Below, in pieces: positions 1 through 10,748 of a stretch of 64,000 nucleotides of DNA. Source of the stretch: Apricaphanius iberus. Lineage: Eukaryota; Chordata; Actinopteri; Cyprinodontiformes; Aphaniidae. The first letter of the stretch is position 1, and each line of letters begins with the position of its first letter. The notes below the pieces were generated by a model. It did not search any database. It saw only the letters and a program-made list of their open reading frames with translations, and was not told the origin of the DNA. The translations under genes and the position numbers were made by a program. The stretch covers positions 1,178,001 through 1,242,000 of the forward strand of contig JAPXFQ010002814.1 in the NCBI GenBank assembly GCA_028564705.1, in the 5' to 3' direction.

Positions 1-161
1 GTTTTAACTTTGCCATATCCTATTGGTATTGATTGGTAGCAACTTTTACCACTACAGTGTGCCAATCACTCATAATTCCTAAACATGTCAATCAGGTATG
101 AATTAACTGAGAGATTAACAGAAATAAAGATTTGGATGTTGACATGTTGCCCTTTCGTTTC

Positions 162-651
162 TTAAAGGAGCAGGGGGCTAGATTTCTAAAATAAATTACA
201 TTCATGTTCAGTTTTGTAACTGTATCGGGTAATGACGCGTTTTAAACTAAGTAAAATGAGCCCAACCATGTGTAATCCCATTATCTTGAACAGCCTGTGT
301 GTTGCAAAATAGTCTGTGATTCGGGGCTGAATTTCCCGCGGTTAGCCGCTTACACACGGATGTGAGGTCAATCTACAATTCTTGCGCGTTCTCGTTTTAA
401 CAGGAAGAAGGAAGAGAAAGAACACAGACTTCAGACTTGGTCGATTAAACACTATTACTTACTTAGTCACTAGACATGCGGCTTGTTTTCGTACAGCTGG
501 CGATGTGCGCAATGTGCGGTGGCCTAAAAGTACGCTACGTCACAGATTTATTTCTTTTTTGTTCTTGCTCCCACGGTGGCTGCAGTTACTCACAGCGCTG
601 GCCGCGGAAGTCGCAAGCTTAATTTCTTCAATCGGCCCCCTGCTCCTTTAA
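162..651. mobile_element. TTAA-flanked non-autonomous DNA transposon (MITE)
   Basis: Perfect 17-bp inverted termini lie at 162-178 and 635-651 (TTAAAGGAGCAGGGGGC and its complement). The outer TTAA on each side fits a TTAA target duplication, as used by piggyBac and Kolobok transposons. The 490-bp body holds no credible protein; the 89-codon frame at 382-651 runs through the terminal repeat and looks like chance. The left 300 bp resembles 49039-49310 in the same orientation (shared GAGCCCA, GTGTTGCAAAAT and AACAGGAAGAAG blocks). This is therefore one of two family members in the window. Superfamily is inferred from the TTAA only. Confidence 0.75.
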
Positions 652-1263
652 ATCAGTAAATTTTTTGAAAAACTAAACTGTAATAAGAAATAGCATATCA
701 AGATAGAATTCATATCATATAAGTAAAGATGAAACAAACTGTTCACAATTTTATCTAGCTCTCAGTTTTTAAAAGGCTGCTGGGATTAAATACAAATATT
801 CAACTATTTCTGTACCAGAATTAAACCTTTGTCTAAATAAAACAAAATAAGGACTTTAAAAGATAAGCCTTCTGAGTATCACTGCAAAGATTACCAACAG
901 TAGTCCTCATACCACATTTTGATATCAGCAAACACAGAAAGCATACAATGATATGACAACACATTCATGCTATTATTTTTGCAAACACTGATAACGTAAG
1001 AACAATCTAATTAATTCAGGACTTGATGAAATAGACATTTTAAGTATGACTAGAAATATTCTAAACAGTCGTTTCCATACCACTTTGCTTATCAGTAAAT
1101 ACAGACGGCATTCAATAATAGCATACCACACCCATGTTATCGTGTATAAACTGATGTCTTAGAATATATTAGCACTCATATCAGTAAAGGATTACGGTAT
1201 TAAACACTTTTACTAACTGCAGGCAGATGGACAAGCGCTCTGCAGGTGGGATTGAGCGGCTTC
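652..1263. other. No recognisable feature
   Basis: AT-rich sequence with no credible coding frame, RNA gene or repeat end that I can recognise. Confidence 0.5.
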
Positions 1264-1532
1264 CCGGTGTTCTGACAAAACACCATACTTTGTCAGAATA
1301 GCATACCTAAGTAGTTATTTAACCAACCCACATGTTGTTTTTCCTAACCCTAAGGTCACAGAAGGACAAATATACTTTCTTTTAAATGCCTAAACCTAAA
1401 ATATATATAGTTTAAGTTGATTTGAACAGATTTTAAACACCAAAGGAAAAAGTATGTTTTTTTACTGCTCCGCATGCGCATTAACTGAAAGTATGTAATT
1501 CTGATGAGTATGCTGTTTTGTTAGAACACCGG
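1264..1532. mobile_element. 269-bp inverted-repeat MITE
   Basis: The arm at 1264-1306 (CCGGTGTTCTGACAAAACAC...) and the arm at 1491-1532 are imperfect inverted copies of about 42 bp. Both read GGTGTTCT.ACAAAACA.CATACT from the outside in. The interior contains only CTAACCCTAAGG-type low-complexity text and no coding frame. The pattern matches a family of short palindromic elements common in teleosts. I see no clear target duplication, so the outer limits may be wider than given. Confidence 0.6.
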
Positions 1533-2097
1533 CCAGCTCTCCACCCCTGTGCGTCCTTTGGTGCGCCAGGCAACCTCTCTTCCTGTCAAATTCTTTCAAA
1601 CCAGAAAATTGGACAGAATACTTTTCCTTAACTACTATTTGCACTTAAAGCCTAGTTTTATACTTGAACAATGCTTGCACTCACATGCACATGTGTTGAC
1701 GTAGAAATTTTCCTTTTTATACCTTTCTGTTGGTGTATCAGTGCTGCAAAGCAATTTTCTGCCAGGACAGCAGGAGTTGTCTATTGTGGTCACATCTATG
1801 GCTGATGACAGTTTCACTTCCTGACGTGACCTGGTACGCTATTTCAAGTGAAGATACTCCGAATGAACCTCAATTTTTTTCCCCTTTTTTTTAGCTCGCT
1901 TAATAAATTCTCCTCTGGTTGCATCTCTGTGTAGACAGGGCCTTACTGTAAAAGCTTATTTTGGTTGTGCAACAATACAATGGTCTAAACAACTCCAGCA
2001 AGTCCATATCTGAGTAGCAAAATAAAAGAAGCGAACGCTTTGATGTTTTCCTAACTACAGCTTGACTTAAATGTGATAGAGAAAGCAGAACAGACTT

Positions 2098-2098
<1 letters not shown>
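1533..2098. other. No recognisable feature
   Basis: Unique-looking AT-rich sequence; the 60-codon minus-strand frames here show no domain or composition that suggests a gene. Confidence 0.5.
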
Positions 2099-2167
<69 letters not shown>

Positions 2168-2168
2168 C
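2099..2168. repeat. (TA)n microsatellite with T tract
   Basis: About 26 uninterrupted TA units followed by a T run of about 17. Two overlapping minus-strand frames rich in Tyr-Ile come from this repeat and are not genes. Confidence 0.95.
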
Positions 2169-2698
2169 ATTTGATTTCTGGCAGAGAGCATGTACTGGTA
2201 CAACCAAGAACAGAGGTGCAATATGCCCCTCATCATATAAAATAGTGAAAAAAAAGTGTGTCGCCAAAGGGTTTTGTCCATCTACATTTTTGCTTCACGG
2301 CTCTACTTAGAGAACCAAATGATCAGATTTTGGGACTTTACTGTGATTAAAAAGATTTATGGGAATTTTGCCAGCCATATTAACATTACAGCACTTGTAA
2401 AAAATGTTGACCATTTTGCTCTTGTGATCTAAACTAAGAATGCATGAGTTAATGTGGCACTGTAATTCTCATTGTAAGATTTTATATGCAAATCTTTGTT
2501 GACAAACCTGATGATGGGACATAAACTTTCCAGAGAGTTAGTGGGCGAAATCACCCAATATATAACTACTTTAATGGAAAATAGGTTACCAGTCTCCAGT
2601 CAGGACGAGAGAAGCTTGAAATCTTTATTGACAATGAAGTCAATGTTATTCAAAGCCCATATGGGATCTGGGAAAAACATTGGTTTGATTTACTTATA
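2169..2698. other. No recognisable feature
   Basis: No coding, RNA or repeat signal that I can support. Confidence 0.5.
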
Positions 2699-2726
2699 CT
2701 TATAATCAGGTGCACCTGATTATAAG
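2699..2726. repeat. 28-bp perfect palindrome
   Basis: The 14 bases at 2699-2712 (CTTATAATCAGGTG) are followed immediately by their exact complement. The GATTATAAGC text recurs at 2782-2791, so the palindrome may be the end of a decayed TE family rich in this motif. No function can be assigned. Confidence 0.8.
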
Positions 2727-3227
2727 CCGTGCCATCTTATTTTTGGGGACAAACACAAATGTGTACAAATACAAGCTTCATCCGATTATAAGCTGCAGGT
2801 GTTTTAACGTTTAATTACCATATGTAAGGGTTTGTGAAGAGAGGATTATTGGGAAAGTGAGTTGGGGAAGCTTCTAGTTTATTAACATTTCAACACAGTG
2901 AAAACACCCTGACTGCCCTCTCTGTGTGTTCAGCCAATTTTCAAGATATACTTCAAGTTTGGTCCATACGCTTTTATTAACACTGAAAGCTTTTTTTCTT
3001 ATTATTGCTTTGAGACAGTTCTTCACCCTTGCATCACCAACATCTCACCATTAATTCATTGCTGCCAAGGGTACGTGAAGCTACTCTATCTCCTTCTTTA
3101 AAAGCCAGATTGAATGTCTTTAACTTAAAAGCGGTATCATATCCATTTCTTTGTTTTTTTTTCAATAATGAGGGTTTGTGCTTGAAAACTTGTTTTTTGT
3201 AGACTGTCCCACCCTCGTAATATGTGT
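2727..3227. other. Possible decayed TE with GATTATAAGC motifs
   Basis: The first 110 bp carry repeated GATTATAAGC text next to the palindrome. The rest shows nothing recognisable. Confidence 0.3.
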
Positions 3228-3267
3228 TCTCTCTCTCTCTCTCTCTCTCTACCCCCCCACCCCCCGG
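3228..3267. repeat. (CT)n microsatellite followed by C-rich tract
   Basis: Eleven to twelve CT units and then an A/C tract with runs of 7 and 6 C. Confidence 0.95.
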
Positions 3268-3273
3268 TCTCTT

Positions 3274-3660
3274 AAAGGCACAGTATCCCTTAAGGTTAAG
3301 GAACTTGTAACATGTACAATCCGTACATCAAAGAGGTCCTCTAGTGGCTGTTAGCTTAAAAAAACCCATAAATTCTGGAGCACGTTTTTAAAAGCTTCAG
3401 GGTTCAAAGAATGGGAAAACAGTAATGACTTATAGTCCACAAAAAACAATAATAGAAATTACTGGACGCTTCATTTATAAAATAGTTAAAGGCTTTCAAA
3501 AGTCTGGAGGCCTTCTATTATTTTGTTTCAAGGAAGGTTGGGCCAATTTTTGTGAAACAGAAAGCCATGGTTGTGCTACAAGTAGAGGTCACAACTGGCA
3601 AAACAGAGTGAGTGTGATTCGTATCAACCATGGGTGATTGCTAAAGTGAATGCCAAAAAC
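3274..3660 (+). repeat. Dispersed repeat, copy 1 (second copy at 18690-18890)
   Basis: The segment starts with TTAAAGGCACAGTAT, reminiscent of a TTAA-type transposon end. Its right half (3465-3640) shares a colinear series of blocks with 18715-18890: CTTTCAAAAGTCTGGAG, a GG.AGTTGGG block, GCGAAACAGAAAGC/GTGAAACAGAAAGC, GTGCTA.AAG.AGAGGTCA and GTGTGATTC. Two copies in the same orientation show it is an interspersed repeat. The 70-codon frame at 3425-3637 is not conserved in the other copy's frame and is probably not a gene. Confidence 0.5.
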
Positions 3661-4196
3661 CCCAATGTGACTGCAAAGCAGGGTAAGTCTTCATTGATCA
3701 GTGTTCTTATTTATTTATTTATTGAATTCTAGTGGTTATTGTACAATTTCAATTGCCCTGTGACTTGAGAAATTCCATGGTTTCTGGTCTCTGGTGAAAA
3801 ATTGAATATCACAGCCTACACGTCTTTGTTTTATCATGTTTAATGCATGACAGCTCTAAATCAGCCAGACATTTTTAAAATATGTTTATTAGATTGTTGC
3901 AGGTAACAGAGGAATTGTTGCTGGAACTAAGGAAGGTAAGTTAAGCTGGAGGGAGACAGGTAAGTGATTAGTCCTAGAAGTCTTTCGGAAGATTGAGATC
4001 TTGAGAGTGCAGTGTTGGAGAGTGGTTGCTTACTTGAAACCAGAATCTGTGGAGACTGGGAAAATAAGTAGGAGCCATGAGTCTGTGGTTGGCTGGCGAT
4101 TGTGTGGTTGGTGACTTGTGATCCAGTTCTTTGTTCTTTATTGCAGGTGGTGGTTTTCAGAAAGTGGACAGACTCACGACTTACGGTGAAGATGAG
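3586..4196 (+). other. Candidate chain of three micro-exons, unproven
   Basis: An open stretch ends at a consensus donor at 3682/3683 (G|GTAAGT). Two short segments are then bounded by TTGCAG acceptors and GTAAGT donors: 3903-3935 (33 nt) and 4147-4196 (50 nt). All junctions keep the same reading phase, and the joined frame has no stop. Its last part reads GGFQKVDRLTTYGEDE, which I do not recognise. The first exon overlaps a dispersed repeat, so a transposon transcript or chance is as likely as a gene. Confidence 0.2.
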
Positions 4197-4942
4197 GTAA
4201 GTGTAAGATTGATCTGTTTTCCAGGGTGGAGCGACGCAGAGACTGACAGGGAGGAACCCATTTACTCACATTTCTTTTAAGGTCTCAGTTCAGGTCTCTT
4301 TTTCCGAGTGAGGAACAAAGTTATGGGCAATTGTCGGTGTTGTTTATTTTTTCTTCCGAACAAGAACATTCTTATGATATGACATTTCAAAGGGAGAAGA
4401 CATGACACGGAGGAGATTGATAATTGCCTCCAATCGTTCAAGAAGCAGAACACAATGGGCCTGATTTATTGATTTTCATTTCTGACCACAATTTTGCGTG
4501 CGCCGCAAACATTTTGCGGCTGTGGGTTGTCCGTCATTTGCGGGTCATTGATTGTGTGAGCAATTCATAACCGACGCAGGGAGCAGTATTCAAATGAGGA
4601 GTTTGTGGCCGCTGTAAGCTGCGCTACAGCTAGAGAGAGGAGAAATAACGCGTATGGATTCATAATTCATCTTCGGGGAACTAAAGGAGGGAAACAATAT
4701 ACGTAATAATTCTATAGCTGTTACAGAGTTAATTAATATCAGGCTGTAATGTTGTGAATTATATTTCTCTTTTGTCGGTAAGAAACTTAATGGGTGTGTT
4801 GTACATGTGCCGCTCTCTGCTCCATCGTAATTCATGTCCAGAACAAGCTCACTAAGATGTCAGTATTCTACTAATGTTGTTGAAATGTACAAAACTTTCT
4901 CATGGCCTCTATTAAATGTTGTTGCAGTATGAAAAAAAAAGG
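4197..4942. mobile_element. Possible DNA transposon terminus at 4457
   Basis: GGGCCTGATTTATTGATTTT at 4457 resembles the GGGCC...TTTAT termini of Harbinger/ISL2EU-type elements. It is followed by a CpG-rich TGCGTGCGCCGC subterminal block and a small inverted repeat (GCCGCTGTAAGC / GCGCTACAGC). I found no matching right end, so this may be a truncated copy. The rest of the interval has no gene. Confidence 0.3.
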
Positions 4943-5090
4943 TAATCGTGTCTCGTGCCGGTATTTAGCCTTAGATGGAGTTTACCACCCACTTTGGGCT
5001 GCATTCTCAAACAACCCGACTCCGAGAAGACCCCGGCATGACGGGGGCCGTTACCGGCCCTACACCGTCCACGGGTCAGGAGGACTAAGA
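4943..5090 (-). pseudogene. 28S rRNA fragment (5' D1/D2-side region), antisense
   Basis: The minus strand matches the well-conserved 5' part of vertebrate 28S rRNA that leads up to the D2 expansion. On the plus strand one sees its complement: CTCGTGCCGGTATTTAGCC, TTAGATGGAGTTTACCACCC, TTTGGGCTGCATTC, CAACCCGACTCCG and ACACCGTCCACGGG, in the order expected. It spans roughly 150 nt of a molecule of about 4 kb, with scattered substitutions and small deletions. This is a processed or translocated rRNA scrap, not a functional gene. The 71-codon plus-strand frame across it is meaningless. Confidence 0.85.
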
Positions 5091-5257
5091 CAGAGTGTTG
5101 GTAGCCAGGTCTCCTAGTAGCTAGGAGACAGGTTAATGTTAGTAGCTATGCTGCTTTAGGCTAGGCTGTTGGAGGACATTATTAGGGTCTGTGACTACTT
5201 TCTCTCCTACTTCTCCCCAACTGCATGATGTGCTGTCAATTCAAGCACTAACCTGTT

Positions 5258-5685
5258 TTCTATTATAGTAGGTGCTCCGGATTAGCCCTGCTTGACGACC
5301 CTGACTAAGATGGCATTGCAGTGACGGAAAATTCTCCACGTCCTGCAACAAACTTTGCATCAGTTCTGTTGCTCTTTCTGTGTCTCTGTTATGTATTCTC
5401 CAAGCCACAGACGGTCGCGGCAGATAACCGCTTGTGCTGAGCCTGGTTCTGCCGGAGGTTTCTTCCTGTTAAAAGGGAGTTTTTCCTTCCCACTGTCGCT
5501 GCATGCTTGCTCAGTATGAGGGATTGCTGAGAATTCCACGACGCAATCTTCTGTGGTTCTGTAATTTCTACACTAAACATTGTATTGTAATAACTCTTTT
5601 TGTAAAGTGCCTTGAGATGACATCTGTTGTGAAATGGCGCTATATAAATAAACTGAATTGAATTGAATTGAATTAATCTTAAAAT
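5258..5685 (+). mobile_element. LINE 3' end (L2-like, TTGAA tail)
   Basis: The block GGAGGTTTCTTCCTGTTAAAAGGGAGTTTTTCCTTCCC, then GTGCCTTGAGATGACATCTG, then GGCGCTATATAAATAAA and a (TTGAA)n tail at 5660-5682, is the typical 3' untranslated end of a very common teleost LINE family. Other traces of the same end are at 15640-16600 (minus strand), 46735-46795 (minus) and 47404-47472 (plus). No reverse transcriptase coding remains here. Just upstream, 5109-5129 forms a perfect 9-bp hairpin (GTCTCCTAG/CTAGGAGAC). Confidence 0.75.
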
Positions 5686-5835
5686 TGTGCAATCTGTAAT
5701 GTATGAATTTTGTTTTTAAAATATCATACATATATAGATTTTGTCAGTGTGGTATTCTACATGATTACTACATTTTCTTGATTGGAACCTGTGACGATTA
5801 ACTACTACGGAGGAAACTAATGAGGATCCACGAGG

Positions 5836-5906
5836 ATCATAACTCACTGTGCGCTCAGCGCGTCTTCACTAGGTGGAGACGCGCTGAGAGCGCAGTGAGT
5901 TATGAT
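5836..5906. repeat. 71-nt near-perfect hairpin
   Basis: Arms of about 30 nt (ATCATAACTCACTG... and its complement ...CAGTGAGTTATGAT) pair with only about two mismatches around a loop of roughly 11 nt. The stem is GC-rich with GCGCTGAG/CTCAGCGC. It could be a minimal palindromic element or a transcript hairpin; I see no flanking target duplication. Confidence 0.75.
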
Positions 5907-6639
5907 GTTTTCTTTGGGGAAAAAAGAGGTAAATATTTACATAACTGACAGGTTTATGGCCATCAGAGTGTTAATTACTCTTAGGTTAGTATGTGTGTGT
6001 ATGACATTTTTCGTTTGTCAATAATAAACTTATGTTGTATGTGGTGGGGCAAAGTTAAGACATGCCTTTCAGAAGCGCTAAAAATAGGTGCTAAAATACT
6101 GCTGGTTTTAACAAGCGCAAACTGTTGATTAATCAAGGCCAAACGTGTGTTAGTACACTCTAAAGTAAGCATTTAAAATTGTATTTAAAAATCTCTGGAA
6201 CAGCAAGGGTGAATCGTGTTATAGCAAGGGACCACTGTACATCAAAGGCTACTTCATACTCCTTTGGTTTTGCTTTTATTTTCCCTTCATCTTTGTCTTT
6301 TAAGCTTATGTGCTCATAATTGCACGCAAAAGACGAGTCCCTGTTAGGAGTTGTGCTGTTTTGTCAGCCCTCTTGCAAAAATTACTTTGTTGGGGGAAAT
6401 TACATGTAAGCCCGCTGCAGATTTTACGTTGTATCCCCCCACCCACACCCAGTGAATTCATTAGGATCCTCTGGTACATTTCTCTCTGTCTAAAAACAGC
6501 CGAAAGGCAATGTTACGGTAATACGTGGTGTATTTAAAAAGACAACTCTACTTAAAGTCCAGATGGAATTCTCTGCCAATATTCCAGAATGTCTATCTGA
6601 AAACGACTTTGGAGAAATATACAGTCATGTAGCAGCATT
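5907..6639. other. No recognisable feature
   Basis: No credible gene or RNA. The 63-codon (minus) and 75-codon (plus) frames lack domain features. Confidence 0.45.
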
Positions 6640-6861
6640 CATTTTCAGTCATGTAGCAGCTTTCAGGACAGGACTTACCGTTTTTGCATACTGACATCTG
6701 CACAACTGCACTCGAACTATACTGGCAGACATTATACTTTTTTTATACCATTATATTTTACCTTAGTTCTTCTTTTAAATTTTTATATTGTATTCTCCCT
6801 GCATGCCCCTGTGTTCCCGTAAGCTGCTAGAACTGTGAATTTCTCTTGGAGATGAATAAAG
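6640..6861 (+). mobile_element. LINE 3' untranslated end (CR1/L2/Rex1 type)
   Basis: The stretch ending GTGTTCCCGTAAGCTGCTAGAA, GAATTTCTCTTGGAGATGAATAAAG and then ATCT repeats is the characteristic 3' end of a CR1/L2-type fish LINE. No coding sequence survives. The 5' limit is approximate. Confidence 0.6.
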
Positions 6862-6943
<82 letters not shown>

Positions 6944-6945
6944 GA

Positions 6946-7018
<73 letters not shown>
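6862..7018. repeat. (ATCT)n microsatellite, 157 bp
   Basis: About 39 tetranucleotide units with one interruption (AGAT at 6943). It starts directly at the LINE 3' end, so it most likely grew from the element's short ATCT tail. Confidence 0.95.
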
Positions 7019-7019
<1 letters not shown>

Positions 7020-8764
7020 GCTGCTGCATATATAACAACATGTTTAATCAGGGTGCTGTAAATCATCTCAATTAATGAGCCTCATTAATTGAGTTGCTGC
7101 AGGAATCCAGGCTTTCTTCTGAACATCTGGGGTTAAATCTCCTGATCGCTGGCAATCTCTCTTCACATTCTTTTCGGAGGGAATTTGAAAAAAAGCAATT
7201 ATCAGGCCTCCAGCAGGCCCCACAATTGACACAGCAAGAGTGAACCATCTGCTTTGCTAAATTTTCCTCTAAGCATGGAAAACAATTAAGTTATAGGTAG
7301 AATAAGCTGTTTATTGCCTCCAAATCCCATGATGCAAAGTGAGGAAACATAAACATTGACGTTGCAACACATTATTTCTTTAATGACTCAGATAGTCTCT
7401 GCATAATATAAGCTTTCCCACATTAAACTCAGTTATGTTTCAGAAAAGAAATAAAGATCCCAGCTGAGGGTGATCTTTATTTTATCTTGTGTTTTATTTG
7501 GATGATTTGTTTCATGTAGCAGAACGAACAGGATGTAGCCAAGTAAATTACTTTTGTCCATACTCTGATAAAACTGTCACATTGCTTCCCACTACTAGTT
7601 GGCAAGCAATTGTATTACATAAGTAATTATCTAGGAGAGTGTCAGGACTTTTATTATTTTAGGGGTTTCTGTCCATCAGGAGAAGCATCGGATTTACTTA
7701 CCTTTGGATGATGGACCTCATGTGGGTTTTAACTATTAGCCAGAATATTGTTCTCTAAGGATCATCAAAATCTATTGGATTTCAGCCCTCTGTATCCTAG
7801 ATTACATTTACTGAAACAAACTTATCTGTCCTTTAGGGATTTGTGTTCACTTGGAGTCATAATGGGAGTTAATAGGGTCACGGCAAGTCTTCTTCCATCG
7901 CAGCTGTAGTCTTACCAGGTTGTGGAAAGCGAGCTAGTGGAAGCTGAACTTAGTCCACGTGATCATTTTGTTGGTGCAGTTTGGAAACACCTAAATGCGA
8001 AACATGTTGATGTTTATAGTAGCAACTTCTTTCTAACCGACTACCATCAGGCACAGAGTGAAAGCCCTGATCAGACTAGTAGATTAGAAGTTCAATAAAA
8101 AGCCTGTTAAACACCCTGGAAGACAACAGCACAGCATCTCCAAGATGCTCTTAACTCAGGGGAATTCATAAGAGGGGAATCCATAACAAAACATTGGTGA
8201 AATTACGAAGTCTTATTTAGAAAGTGCACTTTGATTACCTAAATAACTCCCACTATATGGATATATCCCGATCATGAATGGATACATACTTCTCCCGAAG
8301 TGGTTTCAAAGTTGTCTGGGTTAGTAATGCATGCTAAAAATAAGGTCCAGGTTGCAAAAAAACGGTACTTCCCTTTTAAGCAATAATGATGTGTGGCTTC
8401 ACTGCTTGTGGATAGGTTCAATAGCTGTCTGCTAACATTTCTTCATTAAAAATGAATTAATATACTATTAGTGTTTAAAATAAGAGCTATTATTAGTCTT
8501 ACATAATATTCAAATTATCACAGAAATGTATTCTTTTTATAAGCTGTAAGCCAAAATTAACAGATACAAACTTTTTATAAGATACCACTCTTTGTGATGA
8601 ATATAAATGATTAATTTAATCTCTTTATTGAATTACAAAAATAAAAAACAGTTTTACAGGTAATCTGATTATTTGATTTGCATCTATATTTATAGCAAAT
8701 AAAATCAAATTCATTCTACACTGGGAGGATGAGCAAACATGGCACTGTCAAAACACATATGGGA

Positions 8765-8766
<2 letters not shown>
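7019..8766. other. No recognisable feature
   Basis: Unique-looking sequence with no frame above 60 codons, no RNA gene and no TE end I recognise. Regulatory sequence cannot be excluded by eye. Confidence 0.5.

Positions 8767-8796
<30 letters not shown>
8767..8796. repeat. (TG)15 microsatellite
   Basis: Fifteen TG units. Confidence 0.95.
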
Positions 8797-8797
<1 letters not shown>

Positions 8798-10576
8798 ATC
8801 TGTTTCAGAGAGGGCTCAGAAAGCAAACTATTTGTTTTTCAGAGGCTAAATAGTTCAGTGCTCTTGATGATTTCTCAAGCATTAATCAAGGTAAGTTTGA
8901 AGTGATTTGAGCGGTAATCAACCTTTGCCAATCAGTTTAATCTGGTTCCACCCAAACTAATCAGCAGCAGGCGAATGAAGAACTCCTCAATGCTTCACAA
9001 CTGAGCTTTTGCAGAGTTTTTCTTTGAAAGATGAATCAACTACTATTTTGTGCAATTAAAGGTCACAAGGAAGCGATGAGTCACTTCAAAATCAACATCT
9101 GAAAACCGAAAGATCCATCATTAGTCATCCTGTATTCACAGCAAAGGTCCACCAATTATAGAGAGACAGAGTATCGATAGCCTCACCTCAACCTATTCCT
9201 CTGTGATTCATTAGTCATAGAGGTAATGATATGTCATAAAAGTGCAATCAGTGTTTTGGATATGAATGATGACTGTGCTTGAAGACCTGCTGACTTTATT
9301 GAAGCACACACCTGATTGGAGCAGGTTTGCATTTATGCAGAAGTGGGCTGAAAGGATGTTCACCCCATCTCCAAGAGTTAATGCTCAGCATTCACTGCAG
9401 GCATATTTATTTATTACAGCTATCTGAGAAGTCATAACAACCATGTTGCAAGTTTCATCAAAGCTTTATCACCCTCACGCCAGACTCATTACATGGATGC
9501 AGAGACAGCGTAATAAAATGTGACTTAATCAGAGCTGTGCAGGCCTCTGGAAAATGTACCCCCCCCCACAACAGCTTTTGGCAGTAGCCATGGTCTCACT
9601 TTACCTCATAGAGGTTTCTGTTCAGGTGATAGAGGACACATATGCTGAAGTGAGGAGCTGTTTGTTATCTTTAATTCATGTTTAGTGAAATGAGTCAGTT
9701 GTGCATTTCATTATGTGGTCTATTCTTATCTGAGCACTACCTAATTGGTTTATGATTTCTTCATTCTTAGTGTGATTCCCTTTAAAAAAAATTTAAAGTC
9801 CTACTTTGTTCAAAAATAAACCCAAATCACCAAGGTGTCCCACATATCCTCGCAACAAAATATGTTTCAACTATGAAGCGAAAGACATTTGCAGTGATTT
9901 TATTTTTGTATTTTTTTTTTTCTTATGTCTGTCTTGAAGTCATCCCCAAAAGCTTTTCCAAAGTGATGTGTAAGTGTCTGTTTCTGTAATGGGGTATGCC
10001 ATGGAAATGTTTCCATGGGAACATGGCAAAAGGCATTAGAACAGCTCAGTGCTGCTCTCTGGGGAGTATCCGCACAGCTTCTGCTTACTGGGAAATGATG
10101 ATAATAGTGCAGAATGTTGGATAAAACTCAGCTGGGGAAACTAATCCCTTCGTTTTGCAAAGAAAGAAGACGGAGTACATCTTCGCCTGCCGCTTTAGCT
10201 CAGCAGCTTCAGTGCTACACTATCCATAATCATGTTTACATGTAAATACTCTGAGAGGTGAAGTTACTCTTTAAGATTAATTGGGTTCAATGCACAACAG
10301 TGCTGCCCAGATCTCAGAATTATAAATATTATTCTTGTTAGACTTGTGGTACTCTAAATATATGCATTTAAAGCCATACATCTAAGAAACACATTGAGAT
10401 GTTGTAATTATTGTAGGGGTTGGTTTCATGGATGTCTTAAGCACTAAATCTAATTTCCTAGTGTTAACAAAACATAGTGGCTGACCAAGTCCTGTATAGG
10501 GATTTACTTTAAGGAAACAGTCCTCTCTTACGAGAATTATATGTATGGTAAAAGACTTCCATCACAAAAAAAAATG
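8797..10576. other. No recognisable feature
   Basis: No frame above 60 codons and no TE end. A nearly palindromic CCATGGAAATGTTTCCATGG lies at 10000-10019. Confidence 0.5.
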
Positions 10577-10748
10577 AAACCTCAGATTACTTAAAAAATG
10601 TATGTCAAGTGGATCCACACAGCTGCTTTAAGTAACTGTTGAAATACTTGGTATCTTAGTGTGAGTCTAAGTAACCAAGTATCTTTTCAGTTACTTAAAA
10701 CTGTGTGTGTGGAATCATTTGACAACATTTTTAAGTAATCAGAGGTTT
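10577..10748. repeat. 172-bp imperfect palindrome (hairpin element)
   Basis: The left arm starts AAACCTCAGATTACTTAAAA and the right arm ends with its complement (TTTTAAGTAATCAGAGGTTT, one mismatch plus a length change). Internal blocks also pair: CCACACAG.TG/ACTGTGTGTGTGG, TTTAAGTAACTG/CAGTTACTTAAA and ATACTTGGTA/TAACCAAGTAT. The loop at about 10660 is only a few bases. Arms are about 80 bp. It is a foldback MITE or a long hairpin transcript; no target duplication is evident. Confidence 0.8.

Noticed and set aside
4902..5117. 71-codon plus-strand frame
   Set aside because: Runs through the antisense 28S rRNA fragment.
6862..7018. CRISPR-like regular repetition
   Set aside because: Simple ATCT microsatellite in a eukaryotic genome, no spacers.
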